The notes beneath the pieces were generated by a model, which had not been told where the DNA came from, made no database searches, and was given only the letters and a program-made list of their open reading frames with translations. From Blautia sp. (GTDB taxonomy: Bacteria; Bacillota; Clostridia; Lachnospirales; Lachnospiraceae), in assembly GCA_017463155.1 (NCBI GenBank), contig JAFTPT010000053.1, positions 1 to 64,000 of the forward strand: a stretch of DNA of 64,000 bases, given 5' to 3'. This document shows, one piece after another, positions 42,295 to 52,038 of the stretch. Within the stretch, counting starts at the first letter, position 1; every line of letters begins with the position of its first letter. A program made the translations under genes and the position numbers.

Positions 42295-44697
42295 ATGTAC
42301 GAGCGTGTAGAGCGAATCAAGAAACGTGTAGTCGTGGATACGTATCCGATCTGCATCGAGAAGTACCGGATCACCCTGGACGTCCTGGAGCACACCAAGA
42401 ACGATCCGGTGATCATCCAGAGAGCCAAGATCCTGGATGCAACTGTTGAAAGGATGCCGATCGCCATCGCCGATGACGAACTGATCGTGGGCGTCGGCGC
42501 GTCCAAGCCCATGGGCCTCGAGATCGACCCCAACTACGGGATCTGGTCCCAGGATGAGATCGATTCCCTGATCGAGGACGGCTATCAGATGGATCCGCAG
42601 GATGTGATCGATCTGCAGGAGCTGAACAAAAAGCATGACCCGGCCACGATGATCGGCCAGATGGGCGATGTCTTTTACGAGACGGAGAACGAACGGATCC
42701 TGTCCCTTCTGAAGGCCGGCCTGATCCTGCCTCCCTGGAAAGACAAAGCGCAGGGAAGAGGCGTAGGCGGCGGTTACTGCCAGTCCGGCCTCGGCCTCGG
42801 GCCGTCCCTGATCCTTCTGGCTGTGGATTACAGCAAGATCCTGACCCATGGAACCAACGCTCTGATCCGTCAGTGCGAGGAGGAGATGACAAAACTCCGC
42901 TACTACAACAAAGGAGACCTTGACAAGTACCGCTATTACAAGGCTGTGATCATGTCCCTCGGCGCCATGAACAAGCTGGCCGCCCGGTATTCCGCCCTTG
43001 CTTCCGAGATGGCCGCGAAGGAAGCCGACCCGGTCCGCAGGCAGGAGCTTGAGATGATCGCGAAGAACTGCGCACGGGTGCCCGCGGAGCCCCCGACGAC
43101 CTTCTGGGAGGCCGTGCAGTGCTTCTGGTTCCAGTATCTGATGCTGAGCCCGTCGACGACCCTTCCGGGCTGCCGGTTCGACCAGTATATGTATCCCTTC
43201 TACCAGAAGGATATCGAAAATAACGGCATCACGCCGGAATTCGCGACCGAGCTTCTCTGCTGCCTGCGCCTGAAGGATATGGAACTGAACCGTACCTCCG
43301 GCAAGAACAACCGCAAGAAGAACGCCGGCATGGCCAAGTGGCATAACTTCACCATCGGCGGCCAGAAGGCGGACGGTACCGACGGCACCAACGACCTGAC
43401 CTACCTGATGCTGGATGCGGCGCTGATCACGAAGACCCCGCATCACACCCTGACGGTGCGTGTGCATGAGGGAACACCGGAAAAGCTTCTCATCAAGGCT
43501 CTTGAGGTCGTAAAGGCAGGCCTCGGTCTTCCGGCGTTTATCTCCGATGACAGCTATATCAAGTGCTTCACGAGCCGCGGCGTGCCGATCGAGGACGCCA
43601 GAGAGTACGTCATGACAGGGTGCCTGGATGCGAACCTTCCGGGCAAGTCAAGGACCGGCCCGGTTCCCATGGTGACCATTCCGCTGATCTTCGACATCTT
43701 CCGCCACAACGGCATCAATGTCAAGAACGGAGAGAAGTGCGGCATCGAGGTTGGCAATTTCGCGGATTACAAGTCCTTTGAGGAACTGTACGCCGCATTC
43801 GAAAAAGAACTGCAGTACTGCATGGACGTGGTCGGTGAAAAGAACAACGTCGAGCTGCAGATCACCCAGGAACTGCTGGTGGATCCGCTGCGCAGCGCGC
43901 TGATGTTCGAGGGCATTGAGTCCGGCATGGATACCTTCCGCCGTACGATGCCGTTCGAAAACGGTGCTGTCATCAACCCGATCGGCATGGTCAACGTGGG
44001 TGATTCCCTGGCGGCCATCAAGAAGCTTGTCTTTGACGACAGGAAATACACACTGGCCGAGCTGCAGGAGGCGCTGGACGCCGACTGGGAAGGCTTCGAC
44101 CAGATGCACGAGGACTTCATTGCCGCTCCGAAGTTCGGCAACGATGATGATTACGTGGACGAGATCGTGGCCCGCTGCTACAAGTCCTTTACGGACTACT
44201 GCGGAGAGATCCCCACGATCCTCGGCGGGGTGCATATCCCGACCGGTATCTCCATCACCTCCCACCAGCCGGGCGGACAGCTGACCGGAGCTACCCCGGA
44301 CGGCCGTAAAGCCGGTGAGATCCTGGCGGACGGGACCATGTCCCCGATGCACGGAATGGACAAGAAGGGACCGACCGCGGTACTGAACAGCGCCATGAAG
44401 GTCGATCAGGATCCCTTCCAGGCGACGCTTCTGAACATGCGGTTCTCCCCGTCTTCCCTGAAGACCGAGGAAGATCTGGCAAAGCTTGGCATGATGATCC
44501 GTGCCTACCTGACCCACGGCGGCAAGCATATCCAGTTCAACGTCGTTGACAATGAGACGCTGAGAGCGGCTCAGGAGGATCCGAAGAAATACAGAGACCT
44601 GGTCGTCCGCGTGGCCGGCTACAGCTGCTATTTCGTACAGCTGACCCGCGCGATGCAGGATGAGGTGATCGATCGTACACAGCAGACGCTCTGCTGA
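42295..44697 (+). CDS. glycyl radical enzyme, GCLD type (first of a tandem pair)
   Basis: An 800-residue GRE. The glycyl radical site is G775 in VVRVAGYSCYF and the thiyl cysteine is C443 in MTGCLDANLPG, with Asp445 where known dehydratases and lyases have Glu. The N-terminal helical part (YERVERIKKRVVVDTYPICI) parallels the GREs at 13013 and 44713. GGAGGG seven bases before the ATG at 42295 sets the start; an in-frame extension begins at 42202. It leads a long operon with a second GRE 15 bases downstream, a permease, a UroD-like protein and the activating enzyme at 49880. Substrate unknown. Confidence 0.93.
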   Translation: MYERVERIKKRVVVDTYPICIEKYRITLDVLEHTKNDPVIIQRAKILDATVERMPIAIADDELIVGVGASKPMGLEIDPNYGIWSQDEIDSLIEDGYQMDPQDVIDLQELNKKHDPATMIGQMGDVFYETENERILSLLKAGLILPPWKDKAQGRGVGGGYCQSGLGLGPSLILLAVDYSKILTHGTNALIRQCEEEMTKLRYYNKGDLDKYRYYKAVIMSLGAMNKLAARYSALASEMAAKEADPVRRQELEMIAKNCARVPAEPPTTFWEAVQCFWFQYLMLSPSTTLPGCRFDQYMYPFYQKDIENNGITPEFATELLCCLRLKDMELNRTSGKNNRKKNAGMAKWHNFTIGGQKADGTDGTNDLTYLMLDAALITKTPHHTLTVRVHEGTPEKLLIKALEVVKAGLGLPAFISDDSYIKCFTSRGVPIEDAREYVMTGCLDANLPGKSRTGPVPMVTIPLIFDIFRHNGINVKNGEKCGIEVGNFADYKSFEELYAAFEKELQYCMDVVGEKNNVELQITQELLVDPLRSALMFEGIESGMDTFRRTMPFENGAVINPIGMVNVGDSLAAIKKLVFDDRKYTLAELQEALDADWEGFDQMHEDFIAAPKFGNDDDYVDEIVARCYKSFTDYCGEIPTILGGVHIPTGISITSHQPGGQLTGATPDGRKAGEILADGTMSPMHGMDKKGPTAVLNSAMKVDQDPFQATLLNMRFSPSSLKTEEDLAKLGMMIRAYLTHGGKHIQFNVVDNETLRAAQEDPKKYRDLVVRVAGYSCYFVQLTRAMQDEVIDRTQQTLC

Positions 44698-44712
44698 AGA
44701 AAGGAGAATGAT

Positions 44713-47112
44713 ATGGCAACCGAAAGGATCAAACGCATGCAGGCTGCACTTAAGGTGGATTCCTTCCCGTTCTGTGCGGAAAAACCGAAACTGGTGATCG
44801 AATCCTGGCGTCAGAACGAGGGCCTTCCCTCCATTCTCCGCCGTGCCAAGGCGACAGCCCACTATCTTGACAACAGAACCATCTATATCGATGACGACGA
44901 GCTGATCTGCGGCAACGTGGCCAGCAAGCCCATGGGACTGGAGGCTTCCTGCTGGGGCCCGTTCTGGGACGACGATGACCTGGACAGCATTCTCGAGGGC
45001 GGCCGCTATACCATTACGGACGAGGACCGCAAGACGCTTCGCAGCCTGGACTCCTTCTGGGAAGGCCAGAGCCGCCAGATGTACGAGTGGCAGGGACGTT
45101 TTTACGATGACGACCATCTGTGGCCCTTCATCCGCTCCGGGATTCTCTGCCCGCCGTGGACGAGCAAGGTCAAAGGACGTGGTTCAGGCGGCGCCGGCTT
45201 CGGCTGGGGCCTCGGCATCGGCCTTTCCTTCTTTGTTCCGGATTACAAGAAGATCATCGACGAGGGTATCAAGGCCCGCGTGGACGAGGCAAAGGAAGAG
45301 CTGAAAAAGCTTCGCTATGTCGACAACGATTCCTTCGATAAGGCTGATTATCTCAAGGCCTGCATCATCGCCCTGGAGGCCATGCAGCGGATGTACCACA
45401 GGTACGGCGATGCCTGCACGGCCAAGGCTGAGGAGACGGCCGACGAGACCCGCAAGGCGGAACTGCTCCGCATGGCGGATACCTGCCACAGCCTGGCTGA
45501 GAACGGCGCGCGTGATTTCCGCGACGCGATCCAGGCCTTCTGGTTCTACTGGATGATGATCACCCACGGCACCGTGCCGGGCGGCCGTTTCGACCAGTAT
45601 ATGTATCCTTACTACCGCAAGGACATCGACAGCGGAAAGATCACGGATGATGAGGTGCTTGAGCTGATCGAGTGCCTGCGCATCAAGATCATGCAGTTCA
45701 ACTTCGTATCCGGAAACGCCAAGCAGCGTGACAAATGGGCCGGCATGGCCAGATGGCACAACTTCCTGATCGGCGGCTGCGACAAGGACGGCAAGGACGC
45801 CTCCAACGAGCTTTCCTACCTGGTCATCAAGGCGGCCTACGAGGTACGTACGCCCCAGTTCACCATCACGCTCCGCGTGACCGAGGATACACCGAAGGAA
45901 CTGATGATGGAAGCGCTGAAGCTCGTGAAGACCGGCCTCGGCATGCCTGCGTTCGTATCCGACAAGAGCTATATCAACGGCCTGGTGGGGCAGGGCGTTC
46001 CGCTTGAGGAAGCCCGCGACTACGCGCTGGCCGGCTGCCTGGACCTGAACCTTCCCGGCAGATCCCGCATCAACGCCCTCGGCATGTTCATCGTTCCGAA
46101 GGTCCTCGACATCGTGATGCACAACGGCGTCATGCGTGAGACGGGAGAGCAGCTCGGACCGAAGACCGGCGAGATGAAGGACTTCACCTCCTACGAGGAT
46201 TTCGAAAAGGCCTTCAAGGAGCAGCTGTATTACTTCATGGGCATGTACAACGAGGAGCACAACATCCTCTGCCGCGTGACCCGTGAGATCAACAACGACG
46301 TCGTGCATTCCGCCTTTGCCTACGACGGCATCAAGTGCGGCCGGGATATTTCCAACCGCGTCATGCCCTACGAGAATGCATCCCTGATGAACCCTGTCGG
46401 TATGATCAGCGTCGTCAATTCCCTGGCGGCCATTAAGTATGTCGTTTTCGAAAAGAAGCTGGCGACGATGGAAGAAATGTTCAAGGCCATCGAGGCTGAC
46501 TGGGTGGGCTTTGATGAGCTGCACAAGATCTGCCGGGATGCGCCGAAGTTCGGCAACGGCATCGACCTGGTGGACAATATCGCCGCGGACATGTACAAGT
46601 TCTGGGTGGACAGCTGCAAGACCTTTACCACGATCTACGGTACCTCCCCGCGTCCCACCGGTATCTCCATCACGGCCCACGCGCCGGGCGGCGGATATAC
46701 CTGCGCGACTCCGGACGGAAGATGCTGCGGACAGACCCTGCCGGACGGCGTAGTCTCGCCGGCACAGGGCACCGATACCAACGGACCCACCGCATCCCTC
46801 TCAAGCGCCATGAAGATCGACCAGGATCCCTTCAACGCCATGCTGCTCAACATGAAGATCCATCCCACAGCGCTGAAGACCGATTCCGACCTTGAAAAAC
46901 TCGGCTCCCTGATCAAGACCTACATGCTGAACGGCGGCAAGCATATCCAGTTCAACGTGGTCGACAATGCCACACTTAAGAAGGCACAGGAGAAGCCGCA
47001 GGATTACCGTGACCTGGTTGTCCGTGTCGCCGGATACAGCACCTATTTCACCCTGCTGACACCGGCCGTGCAGAATGAACTGATCGCAAGAACGGAGAAC
47101 CGTCTGAATTAA
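44713..47112 (+). CDS. glycyl radical enzyme, GCLD type (second of a tandem pair)
   Basis: A 799-residue GRE with glycyl site G774 (VVRVAGYSTYF) and thiyl C442 in LAGCLDLNLPG, Asp444 in the usual Glu position. AGGAG precedes the ATG. It is clearly related to the upstream GRE, but the N-terminal pocket region (for example SKPMGLEASCWGPFW) differs, so it probably uses a different substrate or forms a paired system. It carries a full set of radical motifs and is not a degenerate subunit. A palindromic hairpin follows the stop. Confidence 0.93.
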   Translation: MATERIKRMQAALKVDSFPFCAEKPKLVIESWRQNEGLPSILRRAKATAHYLDNRTIYIDDDELICGNVASKPMGLEASCWGPFWDDDDLDSILEGGRYTITDEDRKTLRSLDSFWEGQSRQMYEWQGRFYDDDHLWPFIRSGILCPPWTSKVKGRGSGGAGFGWGLGIGLSFFVPDYKKIIDEGIKARVDEAKEELKKLRYVDNDSFDKADYLKACIIALEAMQRMYHRYGDACTAKAEETADETRKAELLRMADTCHSLAENGARDFRDAIQAFWFYWMMITHGTVPGGRFDQYMYPYYRKDIDSGKITDDEVLELIECLRIKIMQFNFVSGNAKQRDKWAGMARWHNFLIGGCDKDGKDASNELSYLVIKAAYEVRTPQFTITLRVTEDTPKELMMEALKLVKTGLGMPAFVSDKSYINGLVGQGVPLEEARDYALAGCLDLNLPGRSRINALGMFIVPKVLDIVMHNGVMRETGEQLGPKTGEMKDFTSYEDFEKAFKEQLYYFMGMYNEEHNILCRVTREINNDVVHSAFAYDGIKCGRDISNRVMPYENASLMNPVGMISVVNSLAAIKYVVFEKKLATMEEMFKAIEADWVGFDELHKICRDAPKFGNGIDLVDNIAADMYKFWVDSCKTFTTIYGTSPRPTGISITAHAPGGGYTCATPDGRCCGQTLPDGVVSPAQGTDTNGPTASLSSAMKIDQDPFNAMLLNMKIHPTALKTDSDLEKLGSLIKTYMLNGGKHIQFNVVDNATLKKAQEKPQDYRDLVVRVAGYSTYFTLLTPAVQNELIARTENRLN

Positions 47113-47131
47113 GCGTTCTGTTCCGATACAG

Positions 47132-47157
47132 AGCTGCTGTTTTCGAAAACAGCAGCT
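47132..47157. terminator. perfect palindromic hairpin after the second GRE
   Basis: A 26-base perfect palindrome centred on TTCGAA, with AGCTGCTG at the outer arm. It lacks a long T-run, so it may be a weak terminator or a message-stabilising hairpin. Confidence 0.55.
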
Positions 47158-47164
47158 TCTGTAT

Positions 47165-47240
47165 GGTCAATCTGACCGAAAATCCGAACATTTTTATGGT
47201 ATCCATGACCATATAAAATGGTTTTTTTCGATGGTATAAT
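47165..47240 (+). promoter_or_regulatory. promoter region of the permease gene
   Basis: A consensus -10 TATAAT lies at 47235-47240. Upstream are two small inverted repeats, GGTCA-ATC-TGACC (47165-47177) and ATGGT-N7-ACCAT (47196-47212), candidate operators. No good -35 box is seen. Confidence 0.5.
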
Positions 47241-47280
47241 AGCTGTAGCACATTTTTAGGACTAAGGAGGAACTATTGTA

Positions 47281-48615
47281 ATGTCAACCGTAATCATCTT
47301 CTTCATCGGCTTTATCCTGGCCGTCGTGATCGGGCAGAAGTTCAAGATCAACGCCGGTATCGTAGCCATCGGCTTCGGCTTTATCCTGACCTGGATCCTT
47401 GGAGGCGCAGGCGATCCCACCGCGACACCGCCGGTTCCGGCCACCAACACATCCATGTCGTTTATCAAAGCATTTCCGGTAACTCTGTTCTGGAACTACT
47501 CCATGCCCGTTATCTTCTATGCGTTCGCGCAGGCGAACGGCACGCTGGAAGTGCTCGGCAAGAAGATCGCTTATGCGTTCCGGAATGCCCGCTGGGCTCT
47601 CCCGATCGCGGTCTATGTCATGGCAGCAGCTGTCGCAGCGGCAGGTGCCGGCACCATGAACACCTTCATCGTAGCTCCTCTGGCATGGGGCCTTTGCATG
47701 GCAGCGGGCGTGACTCCGCTGATCGTTCCGGTGGCTCTGTGGAGCGGCTCCTTCCTTGGCGCCTTCCTTCCCTGGACCTCCAACGGCGCTCTGCTGACCG
47801 GTATGTATGAGTCCGCGGTCGAGGGCATGAACGGTATGGCCATGCAGGTACGCGTCTGCGTCTACTATGCGTTCCTTTCCCTGATCTTCCTGCTGGTGAT
47901 GTTCCTGATCACCCGCGCCTGGAAGGTCGATGAGAACGCTTCCGGCGACTTCATGACCAAGCCGGAAGACTTCAACGGCCACCAGAGAGCGACCCTGATC
48001 ATCATCTTTACCTGTATCGGACTTCTGCTGGTGCCCAGCATCATCAACCAGTTTGCACCGAACCCGGTCTGCAAGTGGATGAGCAGCAACCTGAGCATTC
48101 CGGTCACCTCCATCATCGGCATCAGCCTGGTCGCGATCCTCGGCGGCGCAAGCCTCAAGGAGACCTTCGGCAAGTATGTCAACTGGAACATGATCCTTCT
48201 GATCACCGGTATGGGCATGTACTGTACACTGGCCAACACCTTCGGCGTTGTCAAGACCCTGGGTGACGTGCTCCAGAACCTGCCGGGCGGCATGGTCGCT
48301 CCGGCTCTGTCCCTGATCGGTTCCGCGCTGTCCTTCGTGACATCCGCCAGTACCGTACAGCCGATGCTGTTCACCATGGCTCCGGCAATGGCTACAGCAG
48401 CAGGCCTTCCGGTGGCTGCCATCATCACCGCGATCCAGATGGGCGTCGGCGTTACTTCCTTCAGCCCGGTTTCCACGGGCGGTGCCGCTTCTCTGATCGG
48501 TGCTCCTGCGGAAGTATCCAACAAGCTCTTTACCAAGATGCTGGTCATCGCTGTATGCCTGATGATCGTCACGGCTCTGTTCTGCGCGACTCCGCTGATC
48601 GCGATCGGCGCATAA
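47281..48615 (+). CDS. ion-transporter-superfamily permease (MatC/CitMHS-like)
   Basis: A 444-residue membrane protein with about eleven or twelve hydrophobic segments. The start FFIGFILAVVIGQKFKINAG and the pattern of two half-repeats resemble MatC and related carboxylate carriers of the ion transporter superfamily. The second half ends with SFSPVSTGGAASLIGAPAE, a typical substrate-loop region. GGAGG precedes the ATG. It lies between the GRE pair and a UroD-like gene and probably imports the acid used by them. Family placement is moderately sure; substrate unknown. Confidence 0.75.
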   Translation: MSTVIIFFIGFILAVVIGQKFKINAGIVAIGFGFILTWILGGAGDPTATPPVPATNTSMSFIKAFPVTLFWNYSMPVIFYAFAQANGTLEVLGKKIAYAFRNARWALPIAVYVMAAAVAAAGAGTMNTFIVAPLAWGLCMAAGVTPLIVPVALWSGSFLGAFLPWTSNGALLTGMYESAVEGMNGMAMQVRVCVYYAFLSLIFLLVMFLITRAWKVDENASGDFMTKPEDFNGHQRATLIIIFTCIGLLLVPSIINQFAPNPVCKWMSSNLSIPVTSIIGISLVAILGGASLKETFGKYVNWNMILLITGMGMYCTLANTFGVVKTLGDVLQNLPGGMVAPALSLIGSALSFVTSASTVQPMLFTMAPAMATAAGLPVAAIITAIQMGVGVTSFSPVSTGGAASLIGAPAEVSNKLFTKMLVIAVCLMIVTALFCATPLIAIGA

Positions 48616-48690
48616 TAAACCGCCCGGACATCCGTAATCGACTGAAGCATGTCCCGAAATACAAAGCTATTATGTAAGGACACAAAAACG

Positions 48691-48725
48691 GGCCGCCTGG
48701 ACCTCTGGGTTCAGACGGCCTTTTT
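48691..48725 (+). terminator. terminator after the permease gene
   Basis: A GGCCGCCTGGACC / GGGTTCAGACGGCC stem (48691-48720) with mismatches and five T. Downstream genes may rely on read-through, because no clear promoter precedes 48762. Confidence 0.75.
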
Positions 48726-48761
48726 AGAAAAATGAGTGCAGGTTAACGACAGGAGGTTAGA

Positions 48762-49865
48762 ATGGATCGGATTCCTTTTACACAAGATGAAATGACAGTG
48801 CTCGGCGAATATCCGGCCAGAGGCTCAAATCCCAAAATGCTTGAACTGAATACACCCGTGACGCCCAGGGAAAACCTGCTGGCGCTCTACCGCAAGGAGA
48901 TGCCGCTGTGGATCCCTCAGTTTTTTGAGACCAAACCCTTTGCCCCGGATGTGATTCCGGAGAACAGGGTCCGCGGAATAGTCATGGAAACAAAACGGTA
49001 TCCAAAGGAGGCCTTTGGCGGTGAAGATATGTTCGGGATCGACTGGATCTTTGAGCCGGAGGTCGGCGGCTCCATGGTACGTCCCGGCAAGCCGAAGATC
49101 ACCGATATCGAAGACTGGAAAAACTGCATACGTTTCCCGGATCCCGATTCCTGGGACTGGGAAGGCAGCCGTAAAGCGAACGAAGAGTTTATCGCGAAAA
49201 TGTACGGCAAATGCGCGATGCGTGTGACCATTTACACCGGCTTCTTTGAGCGGCTGATCTCCTGGATGGATTTTGAGAATGCGGCCGTGGCCATGATCGA
49301 TGAAGAGATGGAGGATACGGTCCACGAGATCTATGATTATCTGGCGGATCTGTACATAAAGATGATCGGGCATATCAAGGAGACCTTCCCCGTGGACATC
49401 ATCCAGATGCATGACGACTGGGGAAGCCAGCGGGCGCCCTTCTTTGCCGTGGACACGCTGACGGAGATGGTGGCCCCGCATATGAAGAGAGTGGTGGATT
49501 ACTGTCATTCCCTGGGACTTTTCTTTGACCTGCATTCCTGCGGGTACAACAAGATGGTCGTACCGGCGATGATCGAGGCCGGTGTGGACAGCTGGCAGCC
49601 GCAGATGATCAACGATACCATGGACCTGTGCAGGACCTACGGAGATAAGATCATCATCAACGTGATCCCGGAGAATACACCGAAAGGCCTCTCCGATCAG
49701 GAATATGACGAGATGGCGGCAAAATGGGTCGAGGATCACATGGAACTGTTCCGGACGCATCCTTTTATCATGCTGCCGACACCGATGGATCCCTTCGGGA
49801 AGACCTATGTGGATCCGAAATTCGTAGCAGGGATTTACAAATACAGCCGTCTGGCATTACAATAG
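48762..49865 (+). CDS. uroporphyrinogen decarboxylase-fold (MtaA/CmuA-like) protein
   Basis: A 367-residue URO-D superfamily protein. It has TPVTPRENLLALYRKEMPLW (about 31-50), the block GGEDMFGIDWIFEPEVGGSM, MHDDWGSQR, and the metal-site-like FDLHSCGYNKMVVPAMIEAG with His-x-Cys. Closest in the window to the protein at 15522 and the partial one at 62995. AGGAGG precedes the ATG. It sits between the permease and the GRE-activating enzyme, 14 bases before the latter. As at 15522 it pairs with GREs, implying that the two protein types act in one pathway. No corrinoid protein is nearby. Confidence 0.88.
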   Translation: MDRIPFTQDEMTVLGEYPARGSNPKMLELNTPVTPRENLLALYRKEMPLWIPQFFETKPFAPDVIPENRVRGIVMETKRYPKEAFGGEDMFGIDWIFEPEVGGSMVRPGKPKITDIEDWKNCIRFPDPDSWDWEGSRKANEEFIAKMYGKCAMRVTIYTGFFERLISWMDFENAAVAMIDEEMEDTVHEIYDYLADLYIKMIGHIKETFPVDIIQMHDDWGSQRAPFFAVDTLTEMVAPHMKRVVDYCHSLGLFFDLHSCGYNKMVVPAMIEAGVDSWQPQMINDTMDLCRTYGDKIIINVIPENTPKGLSDQEYDEMAAKWVEDHMELFRTHPFIMLPTPMDPFGKTYVDPKFVAGIYKYSRLALQ

Positions 49866-49879
49866 AGAGGGTGATGATT

Positions 49880-50815
49880 ATGACGGCAGACCGGACCGTA
49901 AAAACAACGGTTTTCAATATTCAGACATACTGTATCCATGACGGCCCCGGAATCAGGGTCACCGTGTTCGTGAAGGGGTGTCCCCTTCGCTGCGTCTGGT
50001 GCGCGAATCCGGAGTCCAACCTGCGCAAACCGCAGCTGATGTTCTATAAAGACAAATGTACAGCCTGCGGCCGCTGCGTGGACCGCTGTCCCGAAAAAGC
50101 CATCTCGATCCGGCAGGAGAAAGACAAGTACATCTCCTTTACGGACCGCAGCCTCTGCAAGGACTGCGGCGCCTGCGTCTCCGCCTGCATGCAGGAGGCA
50201 AGGGAGCTGGCCGGGGAGGAGATGACGGTCGAGGCCGTGATCAACCGCGTGAAAAAGGACAAGCTTTTTATGGAGACGTCCGGAGGCGGTATGACCATCA
50301 GTGGCGGCGAGGTACTGTTCTGTCCGGAATTCACGGAGAACCTGCTGATGGCCGTGCACGAGGAAGGGATCCAGACAGCCGTGGAGAGCAGCTGCTTTGC
50401 GTCGCGGGAGGTGATCGACCGCGTGTACAGGCATGTGGACCTGGCGCTGTGCGACATCAAGCACATGGATACGAACCTGCACCGGGAGTATACAGGGGTG
50501 CCGAACGAGCAGATCCTCGCGAACATCAGGCACATCCACAATGACCTGCAGGTGCCTGTCTGGGCAAGGATCCCCTGTATCACAGGGTACAATTCCGACA
50601 AGGTGAACATCGCCTCCACGGCGCGCTTCATCCGGAATGAGCTCGGGACGGACGTGCGGGTATGCCTGCTTCCCTACCACAGGCTCGGGGAATCCAAGAA
50701 CGAGTCCCTCGGAAAGGACATGGACTGGTCCATCGAGATCCCGTCCGATGACTACATGCAGGAGCTGAAGGCAATGGTCGAAGGCTATGGCCTGACAGTA
50801 CAGGTAGGCGGTTGA
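49880..50815 (+). CDS. glycyl radical enzyme activating enzyme (radical SAM)
   Basis: Uses S-adenosylmethionine and a [4Fe-4S] cluster to put the radical on the GRE glycine. About 311 residues. The radical SAM cysteines are C34, C38 and C41 (GCPLRCVWCAN). Two ferredoxin-like cluster sites follow: C60/63/66/70 and C93/96/99/103, the insert found in GRE-activating enzymes other than the PFL one. The SAM-binding SGGE is at 141-144. The ATG at 49880 is chosen for its spacing from GAGAGG. It is the only activase in the window, so it may serve all three GREs. Confidence 0.95.
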   Translation: MTADRTVKTTVFNIQTYCIHDGPGIRVTVFVKGCPLRCVWCANPESNLRKPQLMFYKDKCTACGRCVDRCPEKAISIRQEKDKYISFTDRSLCKDCGACVSACMQEARELAGEEMTVEAVINRVKKDKLFMETSGGGMTISGGEVLFCPEFTENLLMAVHEEGIQTAVESSCFASREVIDRVYRHVDLALCDIKHMDTNLHREYTGVPNEQILANIRHIHNDLQVPVWARIPCITGYNSDKVNIASTARFIRNELGTDVRVCLLPYHRLGESKNESLGKDMDWSIEIPSDDYMQELKAMVEGYGLTVQVGG

Positions 50816-50870
50816 AAAGATCAAAAGGAACAACGTTTCATCTTATATAGAGGAAGGGGTGATCGTAAAA

Positions 50871-52037
50871 ATGGGCATTCGGGAATGCGCATTGAAAAGC
50901 AATGCCTTCAGGGCGCTGTATACGGTGTATACACATCGGGATGATACGGCGCGCCGATGGAAGAGTGAAGGCAGAAAAGTGATCGGGGAGCTGGGCTGTG
51001 ATGTCCCGGACGAGCTGATCATGGCAGGCGGTATGCTTCCGGTACGGGTCTATGCGGATCCGGAAAAACCGCTCGTCGAGACGGACAAATATCTGGAGTA
51101 CGCGTTCGACCCGGTGGTCCGTGCCCAGTTCGAGAAGATCGTGGACGGAACCTACGCGGAACTGTTTGACGCGCTGGCCATCTCCAACAGTACGGATGTG
51201 GTGATCCGGATCTTCCTGTATCTTCGTGAAATGCACCGGGTGGAGCCGCACAAGGCGATCCCGCCGGTGGAGTTCATCGACTGGCTGTTCACCAGGAACC
51301 GTCTGCACCAGGTGCGAAATGAGCACACGATCGCTCTGTTCAGAAAAGCTGTGGAAGGCTGGGCCGGGAGAGAGATCACGGACGAGGAGATCCGCGCTGC
51401 GGCGAAGGTCTGCAACGACGACCGGCAGGCGCTCCGGGAGATGGAGAAGCTTCGTTCCGGAAGCGAGGTGCGGATCAGCGGCTCGGAAGCCCTTGTGATC
51501 ATCGGAAGCGCGTTCTTTATGGAGCGTGAAGAACATGCACGTCTCGTGCGTGAGGTGACGCGTGACGCGTCAGAATGGCCCGTCCTTACGGGTCCGCGGG
51601 TCTTTGTGACCGGCAGCGACCAGGAATCGACGGAGCTGTACGATCTGATCGAGCAGACCGGCGCGGTGGTGGTCGGCGAAGACCACAACTGGGGCGACCG
51701 GTTCTTTGACCGTGATTTCCCGATGGAGTATACGCCGGTCCGCGGCATCGTGGATACCTACATGCTGCGTGAATTCAGCAGCAAAAAGGCATTTGTGAGC
51801 CAGCGCGTCGAGGCGATCGGCCGCTGGGTTTCCCGCACAAACGCGGAAGCGGTCGTCTTCTACACCAACCGGTATGAGGAGGCCGCCAGCTGGGACTATC
51901 CCAAACAGAAGGAAAGCCTGGAAGGGCGAGGGATCCGGACGGCGTGCTTCGCAAAGATGCAGTATCCGGTCTCCGCGAATGAAGGACTATCGGAACAGAT
52001 CGCCGCGTTTACGTCGGCCGTAAGGGAGGTGTCGTGA
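50871..52037 (+). CDS. 2-hydroxyacyl-CoA dehydratase-family subunit lacking cluster cysteines
   Basis: About 388 residues, HGD-D family (PF06050), the family of 2-hydroxyglutaryl-CoA and phenyllactyl-CoA dehydratase subunits. LGCDVPDELIMAGGMLPVRV (about 42-61) is the typical N-terminal motif. At the two places where cluster cysteines usually occur it has ISNSTDVV and VVFYTNRYEEA instead, so it probably binds no [4Fe-4S] cluster. AAGGGGTGATC just before the ATG at 50871 is a long ribosome site. The partner gene follows after 1 base. It may be a structural or substrate-binding subunit. Confidence 0.8.
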   Translation: MGIRECALKSNAFRALYTVYTHRDDTARRWKSEGRKVIGELGCDVPDELIMAGGMLPVRVYADPEKPLVETDKYLEYAFDPVVRAQFEKIVDGTYAELFDALAISNSTDVVIRIFLYLREMHRVEPHKAIPPVEFIDWLFTRNRLHQVRNEHTIALFRKAVEGWAGREITDEEIRAAAKVCNDDRQALREMEKLRSGSEVRISGSEALVIIGSAFFMEREEHARLVREVTRDASEWPVLTGPRVFVTGSDQESTELYDLIEQTGAVVVGEDHNWGDRFFDRDFPMEYTPVRGIVDTYMLREFSSKKAFVSQRVEAIGRWVSRTNAEAVVFYTNRYEEAASWDYPKQKESLEGRGIRTACFAKMQYPVSANEGLSEQIAAFTSAVREVS

Positions 52038-52038
52038 C

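Noticed and set aside
42295-47112. Choline trimethylamine-lyase, glycerol dehydratase or pyruvate formate-lyase assignment for the GREs
   Set aside because: The active-site motif is GCLD rather than GCVE or the PFL Cys-Cys pair, and no microcompartment shell genes accompany them.
15522-49865. O-demethylase or methanol-type methyltransferase system from the UroD-like proteins
   Set aside because: No corrinoid-binding protein, MtxB-type methyltransferase or reductive activator is found in 64 kb.
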